Assembly: GCA_023647555.1 (NCBI GenBank) | Contig: JALRLY010000259.1 | Location: 1 to 64,000 of the forward strand | Direction of reading: 5' to 3' | Length of the DNA stretch: 64,000 bases | Source of the DNA: Pancytospora philotis | Lineage: Eukaryota > Microsporidia | Part shown: positions 56,241-62,575 of the stretch, piece after piece | Numbering within the stretch: the stretch's first letter is position 1 | Layout of the letters: every line of letters begins with the position of its first letter | Position numbers and translations under genes: made by a program | The notes under the pieces: model-generated | The model's database searches: none | Told to the model about the DNA's origin: nothing | Seen by the model: the letters and a program-made list of their open reading frames with translations, nothing else

Positions 56241-56631
56241 GCGGTACTGGGGGAAATTTTGCTAAATTTTGGTAGGTTCTAGAACTTTTCGAAATCCGCC
56301 AATGGGCCAGAAGCGCATTCACCGAGCCCGTGCAGTTTGAATGGCTTAGGCACACACTTTGCATAATCTGTTGTGCAACGACCATCTACTACTGTTAACA
56401 GCTGCAGTTACGCAGTAAACTAATCTGTCGTAAGTGTCTTGGGTGTAACTATTGACAGGTACTGATGCGTTTGAGCTGATTGACAGGATTAGCAGATTAA
56501 ACGACACACACTTACAGATAAACACCCATGAACTTATAAACCAACGAAGGTAATGTAAATGAGCAATCAGTTTTGATAAAAATATAGATGCGATAAACAG
56601 TACTATAATCGCTTAAGTGCACACCTCCTTA
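56241..56631. other. Intergenic region between family B paralogs
   Basis: No gene. Holds the double box of the 54918 gene; otherwise A/T-rich. Confidence 0.45.
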
Positions 56632-57948
56632 CTATTTATTTAATCTATCCACTCGCTTACAGAATACCCTGCGCATAGCTTTAGCTTTTTCTTTGCTTTC
56701 AAGTTTTTCGCAAAGCTCAGAGGCCTTCGACAGCGCAGCGACGTCTTTTATCCTGCGGCAGAGTGCTTTGAGAGATCTGCTATTGCATGTCTTCGCGAGG
56801 TTGAACAGGAGATTACTGCGGGCAAACCCATCATACGAATTGAACAGCTTCTCTGCCAGCAGCAGCTGGTGGCAGCCGAGATCGGCGTTGAGCCGGCCCT
56901 TCGTGATTACGGCCACCCAGATCCACGCCGTCAGCCGCAGCGACGTGTTAGTAGCGTAGAACTGCGGGTCGAATATACCGCCGGAGCCAAAGTTGTACCA
57001 GTAGCACGGCATGATGCACTCGACGAGCTCTCTTTCAAGGAGTGTCTTTCTATCCACCAGGTAGTTGAGCAGACGAACGTAGCTGTAGGCTCTCTCGGCC
57101 GGCACCTTGGTATCGCATTTCGCCCTAAGGAAGCTGTGCAGCGTGCGGCCGAACGTGGAGCCATAAAAGAGACTGAGCAGATTGAATCGTTCTGTTCTTA
57201 TGAGGGCGTCCAGCACAAACTCTCCGATACGCTGCTTGCGGCAGCCGAGAAGCGAGCAAAATTGCATGATTCCGGACAGGTAGAGCCGGATGTAGAGCAC
57301 AGGCTGTCGATCATAAATGATGAGCTGCAGTATATCACGGCACGCCTCGGCCTGGCGGTTCGAAAGGCTGCTGCTAGGACTAGGGCTGCCCTTGTAGAGC
57401 GTCCACAGCGCTACTTCACTAGCGCTATTGCTACTCCGGTTGTTGCTGTACCAGTCAAAAGCGCTCATTTCGCGAATGGCAAGCAGCCGCCCGGCAATGG
57501 TTTCAAGCTCCATTTGCAGCGCTCTGGTTTGGCTCGCAGTGAGGTACATGCTGTACTTGCCCAGGGCGATGTGGCGCTGCAGGAAGTTCCGCAGCGCGAA
57601 AAGCTCGGCCACCGACATGCGCTGCGCCCGCAGGGCCACAGAGTCGGCTGGCTTGTCCGCAATAAACCTGAGAGTCACGTAGTCTGCCTTTTCTGCGATA
57701 TCGAACTCCTTCAGCATAGGCTCGGGCACTCGCGCAACACGGGCCCAGAAATCTGCCTGTACATTCTTCGCTCTGAGTTCGCCGATGTGCTTGTCGAGCA
57801 GTGTTCTGACAATCATGTCTTCGGTGTCCATGCACGCTATAGTTTCTTTGTCGGGATTCATTAGGCCCAGCCACTCTTTCTTGGTGCGGCCTTCCATGTA
57901 GTCGTGGATGCACGCGCACACCGCCAGAAGAACGAGCGCTCCCAGCAT
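56632..57948 (-). CDS. Secreted family B protein, 438 aa
   Basis: Tandem paralog of 54918 on the same strand. The N-terminus MLGALVLLAVCACIHDYMEG is followed by 'RTKKEWLGLMNPDKE'. Shared features are 'LFALRNFLQRH', 'ALWTLYKGS', 'GIMQFCSLLGC' and 'DPQFYATNT'. The ATG is preceded by AAAAATTTTCCAAAACGGC. The two paralogs have about equal length, without inserts, so the fold is conserved although the sequence has diverged widely. Function unknown. The stop sits in ATTAAATAAATAG. Confidence 0.76.
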   Translation of the reverse strand: MLGALVLLAVCACIHDYMEGRTKKEWLGLMNPDKETIACMDTEDMIVRTLLDKHIGELRAKNVQADFWARVARVPEPMLKEFDIAEKADYVTLRFIADKPADSVALRAQRMSVAELFALRNFLQRHIALGKYSMYLTASQTRALQMELETIAGRLLAIREMSAFDWYSNNRSSNSASEVALWTLYKGSPSPSSSLSNRQAEACRDILQLIIYDRQPVLYIRLYLSGIMQFCSLLGCRKQRIGEFVLDALIRTERFNLLSLFYGSTFGRTLHSFLRAKCDTKVPAERAYSYVRLLNYLVDRKTLLERELVECIMPCYWYNFGSGGIFDPQFYATNTSLRLTAWIWVAVITKGRLNADLGCHQLLLAEKLFNSYDGFARSNLLFNLAKTCNSRSLKALCRRIKDVAALSKASELCEKLESKEKAKAMRRVFCKRVDRLNK

Positions 57949-58069
57949 GCCGTTTTGGAAAATTTTTACTAAATTCTGTCAGGTTCTAGAACGATCTGCA
58001 CAGGCGCTACAGAAACAAAGCATCCACAGCTCCCCCGACAATAGCAACTCGTATAAAGCATTTATTTTA

Positions 58070-59482
58070 TCAGCTCAGCCTGGCCAGGATGTGTTTCGTG
58101 AACGGAATCGCCTTCATCTCCTTCAGATACGGCTTGATTGCGTTCTTGGCCTTGGCCTTGATCTCGGCATCGGCGATGTCGAAGAAGCGCTGCACCACGT
58201 AGTTGGCGTACATGTCGGTGCACATGTAGAAGAGGTTGGGCCGCTTGCCGTCGTCGAACGCAAGGAACTTGTCGAGGAACTCCTCGAGCTGCGCGTCGCT
58301 GGATTTATTTACACACTTCTCGATGACGTTGGACGAGAACTTGTACTTGCTCAGCTCGAACGAGTTGCCGATGATGTAGTCGAAGATCTCCTTGCGGCTG
58401 TAGTGCTCGGACTGGATGAGGTGCTGGATGACGTAGTTCCCGTACTTGTCGTTGATGAGCGCCTCGATGTTTGCGATGATCGTGGCGTAGATCTTCTGCG
58501 TCTCCTGCTCCGTGCACACCTCGAAGAGCCGCTGGAGCACGCGGCAGCCGTAGCGCTGCTGCGCCAGGAAAATGCAGTTGCTCTCGAACTCCTGCAGCAG
58601 AAAGTCCTTCTCGATGTCCTTGTCGATGCACTTCTGGATGACGTGGTTTCCGTTGGGGCTCGCGATGAGGTCGAGGATGTGCACCTCGAGCTCGGACACG
58701 ATGAACTTGATGTCGTCCAGGTTGTCGATCAGCTTCTGGATCACGCGGCAGCCGTAGACGTGCAGCGAGAGATCGAAGATCTGGCCGAAGAACTGCACGA
58801 TGAGCTTGAACGCCTCCTCCTCCTTCAGATACGGGATGATTTTCTGTATGACGTAGTTCCCGAACAGATTCGTGCTCAGCTCGAGCGCGGCCTCGCAGAT
58901 CTGGAGGAAGAAAAAGCTCGTCTGCTCCGCGCTCCACACCTCGAGCTTCCCCTGGATGAAGCGCGAGCCGTCCTGGTCCTTGCAGACCGCCACGCAGATC
59001 GCCTTGGGGTCGCTCGACGGCTCGGCGCCCATCGTCTCGTAGAACGCGCGGATCTCGCCGACGAAGGGATGCGCGTCGGGCCGCTGGAGCGAGGACACCA
59101 TGATCGGTATCAGAACCGTGCTGTTCGTGCTCGAGGTCTGCAGCTGATCCGGCTTCACCATCGGCTTGTCGCCGACGGGCGTCGTCGTGCGGCTCTTGCC
59201 GAAAAATTCGGTGCACCCGTCGGACTCGGGGTAGTCAAGGTCGATCATCTCGACGCCGGTCTTCTTCTCGGAGAACGCCTTCAGGATGAAGTCGCTCTGC
59301 CGCGGCACCCAGTGCAGGCCCTGCGCCTCGAACAGATACTTCGGCGGCGTCATCCGCGGGTCCTTCGGCTTGCGGAAGTAGCTCGTGTAGCCGAGCTCGT
59401 GCTGAATGTCCTCGAGCTCAACGTCGTCCTCCAGCACAAACTTGTCTACCGGCGGCGCGCTGTAGCATCGGTTGTACGCCAT
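58070..59482 (-). CDS. Pumilio (PUF) RNA-binding protein
   Basis: A 470-residue protein with eight Pumilio repeats (about 150-465). Base-contacting motifs in repeats 1-8 are SRFIQ, NYVIQ, CRVIQ, NHVIQ, CRVLQ, NYVIQ, SNVIE, NYVVQ. By the established PUF code these read an 8-base target UGUANAUA. The N-terminal 150 residues are unstructured, with a repeated Pro/Thr/Ser region. PUF proteins bind mRNA 3' ends in the cytosol and usually repress translation. The ATG is preceded by CCCC within AAACCCCTTAAACA. Loss of any repeat is not seen. Confidence 0.9.
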   Translation of the reverse strand: MAYNRCYSAPPVDKFVLEDDVELEDIQHELGYTSYFRKPKDPRMTPPKYLFEAQGLHWVPRQSDFILKAFSEKKTGVEMIDLDYPESDGCTEFFGKSRTTTPVGDKPMVKPDQLQTSSTNSTVLIPIMVSSLQRPDAHPFVGEIRAFYETMGAEPSSDPKAICVAVCKDQDGSRFIQGKLEVWSAEQTSFFFLQICEAALELSTNLFGNYVIQKIIPYLKEEEAFKLIVQFFGQIFDLSLHVYGCRVIQKLIDNLDDIKFIVSELEVHILDLIASPNGNHVIQKCIDKDIEKDFLLQEFESNCIFLAQQRYGCRVLQRLFEVCTEQETQKIYATIIANIEALINDKYGNYVIQHLIQSEHYSRKEIFDYIIGNSFELSKYKFSSNVIEKCVNKSSDAQLEEFLDKFLAFDDGKRPNLFYMCTDMYANYVVQRFFDIADAEIKAKAKNAIKPYLKEMKAIPFTKHILARLS

Positions 59483-59701
59483 TGTTTAAGGGGTTTATTT
59501 TTTTTTAAATATCCAAGACAAAAATAAACGGACAGGAATTTTTGTTTATTGCGCCGGCGTTACGGCAGCGTAAACAGAGGACCACTGCCATCCTGCAGTG
59601 CTGGAAGCTGCGCAGCGGCGTCCCGGCGCGGCCGCGGCCGCGCGGCAAAACGGACAAATAAAAATTTTAATCACCTGCAGAATTTACTGGTCGGCGGATT
59701 T

Positions 59702-59821
59702 CTAAAGGGGAATAGGGCGCGGGGCGGCGCCGCGGGTGGTGGACGCGGTGCCCCAATCAGCACAAGCGGCATAGGGGTTCGCAGCTCCTATGCGATAGCC
59801 TGGGCTCCGAGAGATCTGCAT
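59702..59821 (-). CDS. Possible 39-aa frame after an AAAATTTT box (doubtful)
   Basis: An ATG at 59821 follows GCAAAATTTTACTG, close to the local start context, and opens 39 codons. The codons are very GC-rich, the peptide is rich in Ala, Arg and Pro, and no paralog is visible. It may be a chance frame inside a structured or promoter region. Confidence 0.2.
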   Translation of the reverse strand: MQISRSPGYRIGAANPYAACADWGTASTTRGAAPRPIPL

Positions 59822-60192
59822 CAGTAAAATTTTGCTAAAATTCGGTTGCGCGCCAACGCCGTTTAAGCATAGCAATCGCCAGACAATAAGCCACGAAATA
59901 AGCGACGTGGCAAATTAAATGCCCGTGATTTTATATCACGCTACTCGCAGGCAGATTTCTGCAGAGTTTGTAGAGAAACTCGTAATGGTACAGAAGCCCG
60001 AGCAAAAATCTCTTCGTCAAAGCCGCAGCGTAGCCGGATCGGCCGAGCAAAAGTGATCATTTAGCCGTGCCAATAACGACGAGCAGATAGAGAAGCCTGG
60101 CCCAGGGGATAGGCCGCCCGCAGCTAAATAGCGTGCGCAGAGAGCTTAACTGGCAAGGCCGTGGCCCCGCTTTGAATTAATGATTTATAAGT

Positions 60193-60341
60193 GGCCGGCC
60201 TACGCCGGCCCGAGAGTGCCCAAATATTCGGCAGCCCCAGCAGACAGCGGATGCGTGCCGGGCCGTCTGGCACCCGCTGTTTGTGAAAAGGGGAAAGCCC
60301 CAGACGAGGACCCAGCGCGTGGGCCCGCCGCAAAGTAAGTG
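60193..60341 (-). ncRNA. Candidate U1 snRNA-like RNA
   Basis: Read on the minus strand from 60341: C-ACTTAC-TTTG (11 bases before the first helix), then CGGCGG (60330-60325) pairing with CTGCCG (60234-60229) as a closing helix. Inside are three hairpins: GCCCA/TGGGT, GGGG/CCCC (60301-60290) and a long 10-pair stem CAAACAGCGG/CCGCTGTCTG (60283-60241, one G-T). Directly after the closing helix comes AATATTTGG (60228-60220), an Sm-site-like sequence, and then a perfect GGCCGGC/GCCGGCC hairpin (60210-60193). ACUUAC would pair with the 5' splice site GUAAGU. This is the layout of U1 snRNA. The loop sequences that bind U1-70K and U1A in animals are not conserved, so the call is inferred. Confidence 0.5.
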
Positions 60342-60353
60342 GGGTGAAAATTT
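60341..60353 (-). promoter_or_regulatory. AAATTTT box before the U1-like RNA
   Basis: On the minus strand AAATTTTCACCCC ends at about the predicted RNA 5' end. It is the same signal seen before protein genes, but here no ATG follows within reach. If the RNA is real, the box is a core promoter element rather than a translation signal. Confidence 0.4.
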
Positions 60354-60428
60354 GCCAAACAAATAAGCACGGCGGTGCAGCGCAGCGGAGGGAGCAGACA
60401 CAGCGCCGAATAAAACCCAACAACAACA

Positions 60429-60480
60429 CGCAACCGGCCTCCCGGGCCGGTAGAGCCGATTCGCAGAGCTCGGCGTTGCG
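60429..60480. ncRNA. Three-way-junction structure, class unknown
   Basis: CGCAAC (60429-60434) pairs with GTTGCG (60475-60480). Inside are CGGCC/GGCCG (about 60435-60450, loop TCCCG) and GCCGA/TCGGC (60455-60474). Together these close into a compact junction. The strand is undetermined and no known RNA family is recognised. It lies upstream of the U1-like candidate. Confidence 0.4.
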
Positions 60481-60542
60481 ATGGAGCAAAGAAGTGCTGG
60501 TTCGCGGAGTTTATTGCTAACGGCCGTTCACGAATGCAGAGC

Positions 60543-60659
60543 TCACAGTCCCCTCGGGCGGGGGAGCATGCTGAGCTCTGGCTTGCAGAGCACTACGCCT
60601 GCGTACTTATCGTAGAACTTGTCGACCGCAATCTCGTAGCGAGAAAATGATCTGTTCAT
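60543..60659 (-). CDS. Possible 38-aa protein
   Basis: The ATG at 60659 follows CACCCCCTAAG, and CTATAAAAATC lies 34 bases further upstream. The codons are GC-rich like those of housekeeping genes and the peptide (MNRSFSRYEIAVDKFYDKYA, then a Pro/Arg-rich end) has a protein-like composition. Length is below normal detection and no homolog is recognised. Plausible but unproven. Confidence 0.35.
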   Translation of the reverse strand: MNRSFSRYEIAVDKFYDKYAGVVLCKPELSMLPRPRGL

Positions 60660-61097
60660 CTTAGGGGGTGCGGGCGCTGCGATTTTTATAGGCCGTGCCG
60701 TGTGTGGAACTGAAACAAAGCGGCAACCAGGGGCACAAACAGCCGGCCACTAAGCGCAGTAGCAGTACAAGTCTGCATTAATCAGAGCAACTCAGATAGT
60801 GTATTTGGTACAAAGTGGCACAGACGGTGTGTATGATACGGTAGCTGCATTGAGCTGCTAGCTTGGCCATTTATCCCATAGTGAGTAGAGACAGAACAGG
60901 ATTCAGTTTCTCATATACCAAGTCATATTTCATTTTTTATTGTTATCTCCACGCAGCCTGGCGAATTAAACAGCACCACCGAAAGCATCAGCCCATATTG
61001 CCCGTGCCCGGCACCTCTGCTGTGCAGCCCTGGAGCCGTCGCCAGAATTTGCCGTGTGAAAAATTTACCAAATTTTGCGAAAATTTTGGGCCCACTG

Positions 61098-62285
61098 ATG
61101 AACGTAGCAGAGAACAAGCGGAAACCTATTCCCGGCTCCAGAGACATCATCCTGCAGATCCGCAGCCTGTCGAACTCCATCCAGGCGCTCGACACCGAGA
61201 TCAAGGACAGCTACGACCTGATGGGCAAGGCCAACAGACAGGCCCGGGAGAACTCCAAGATGGGCGAGGTCAGCGCGTCGCTGCGTGTTGCCAACGACGA
61301 GCTGAAGGGGCTGCGCAACGAGAAGCACGCGCTGCTCGCTGATATGAACGATGCCAAGAACCAGCTGATCGTGCTCAGGGAGACGACCACGAAGGACAAG
61401 ACCAACGTGAGCTACCGCAACCCCGAGGACATCGACAAGAAGATCGAGGAGCTGAACATGCGCCTCATCACCGAGACCATCATGCCCAAGGAGGAGAAGC
61501 AGATCGCCGCCGACCTGCTCAACCTGCGCTCCATGAAGTGTAAGCTCGGCGACATCGAGGACAGCTTCACCAAGATCAAGAGACTCGAGGCTTCGCTGCG
61601 CGAGGTGCGCGATAAGCTCACCGAGATCTCCAAGATTATCGCCGAGAAGACCACGGCCCGCGACCAGATCAAGGCCGAGCTCGATGCGATCGCCGACGTC
61701 GAGAAGGCCAAGTCCCCCGCCGTTGCGCAGTACGAGACCAAGATTGCCGCGCTCAAGCAGCAGAAGCAGGATCTCCTCGACAAGAAGACGAACAAGAAGA
61801 AGGAGATCGAGACGCTCGAGGCCGAGTGGGCCAAGTTCGAGGTCGTCCTCAACGAGCAGCAGGATCTCGAGGACAAGAAGTACAAGATCAAGAAGAGAAT
61901 CGGCGAGCTGCGCGACAAGAAGGACCTGATGCTCAACGAGGTCCACTCCTTCAACCCCAAGATCTTCGACACGCTCCACTACACCGTCTCCCAGCTGAAG
62001 AAGTCCGCGGTCTTCTCGATCGACATCAGCCTCGTCGACCAGCTCATGAAGCACGGCGTGAAGGTCCCGTCCAACGCCAGCGAGCTCGACGAGGTGCTTG
62101 CGCAGCTGGACGACAAGAAGTCCAACTCAGCCTCCGTGTTCAAGAACAGGTCCGACTCCGTCGGCAAGGACATCGCCGAGCTGAACGCGGCCATCGAGGC
62201 CGAGTCTGCGAAGCTTGCTGAGCTGCCGCCCACTGACTACGACATACTGAAAAAGGGCGGAAGGATTAGAACCCCAAGGGAATAA
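61098..62285 (+). CDS. Bfr1-like coiled-coil protein, 395 aa
   Basis: Almost the whole protein is heptad-rich coiled coil. 'NPEDIDKKIEELNMRLITET' and 'PKEEKQIAADLLNLRSMKCK' resemble yeast Bfr1, a polysome and ER-associated mRNA-binding protein also linked to nuclear segregation. Basic clusters occur in the middle (LDKKTNKKKEIE) and the C-terminus is basic and short ('GGRIRTPRE'). The ATG at 61098 follows GAAAATTTTGGGCCCACTG. Start alternatives upstream use GTG in a frame of 14 extra codons and are not favoured. Bfr1 identity is by pattern; the coiled-coil prediction is certain. Confidence 0.7.
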   Translation: MNVAENKRKPIPGSRDIILQIRSLSNSIQALDTEIKDSYDLMGKANRQARENSKMGEVSASLRVANDELKGLRNEKHALLADMNDAKNQLIVLRETTTKDKTNVSYRNPEDIDKKIEELNMRLITETIMPKEEKQIAADLLNLRSMKCKLGDIEDSFTKIKRLEASLREVRDKLTEISKIIAEKTTARDQIKAELDAIADVEKAKSPAVAQYETKIAALKQQKQDLLDKKTNKKKEIETLEAEWAKFEVVLNEQQDLEDKKYKIKKRIGELRDKKDLMLNEVHSFNPKIFDTLHYTVSQLKKSAVFSIDISLVDQLMKHGVKVPSNASELDEVLAQLDDKKSNSASVFKNRSDSVGKDIAELNAAIEAESAKLAELPPTDYDILKKGGRIRTPRE

Positions 62286-62575
62286 AGTTTAAGTTTTAGA
62301 GGTTTTGGCGGGCGCCTGCCGCGTATTCTATTGTTTAGATTGACAAAGGATAACGGTGGCTTTCTTACGGCGTGGCAAAATTTTTATACAGCACTCCAAA
62401 ATCATATGAGCTGTTGCTCTGAGGGTGCACTAATACTTGGGGATGGGGGAACGGCTTTCCAGCTATACCATGGATACTATTCGAATGAGTTCTAATGAGA
62501 GAGACGGCGCCAGCGGCATAGATCTGGCCAACCCCTTTACCAGTTTACCGTTTGTCGGGGAAAATTCTCATACCC

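Larger units (their letters stand above)
59483..61097. other. 1.6 kb gene-poor stretch with RNA-like structure
   Basis: Lies between the start of the Pumilio gene and Bfr1. No gene of normal length. It contains a doubtful 39-aa frame at 59702, a U1-like RNA candidate at 60193-60341, another three-way junction at 60429-60480 and a 38-aa frame at 60543. The region is GC-rich around 60100-60500 and A/T-rich on both sides. Confidence 0.55.

Noticed and set aside
60131..60175. U6-like stretch (GCAGAGAG ... GTGGCCCCGC) on the plus strand
   Set aside because: It lacks the ACAGAGA and AGC core motifs of U6 in the right order and has no matching 3' stem.
60124..60489. 121-codon minus-strand frame in the structured region
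   Set aside because: It starts with TTG, has no start context, and its codons are an accident of the GC-rich palindromes.
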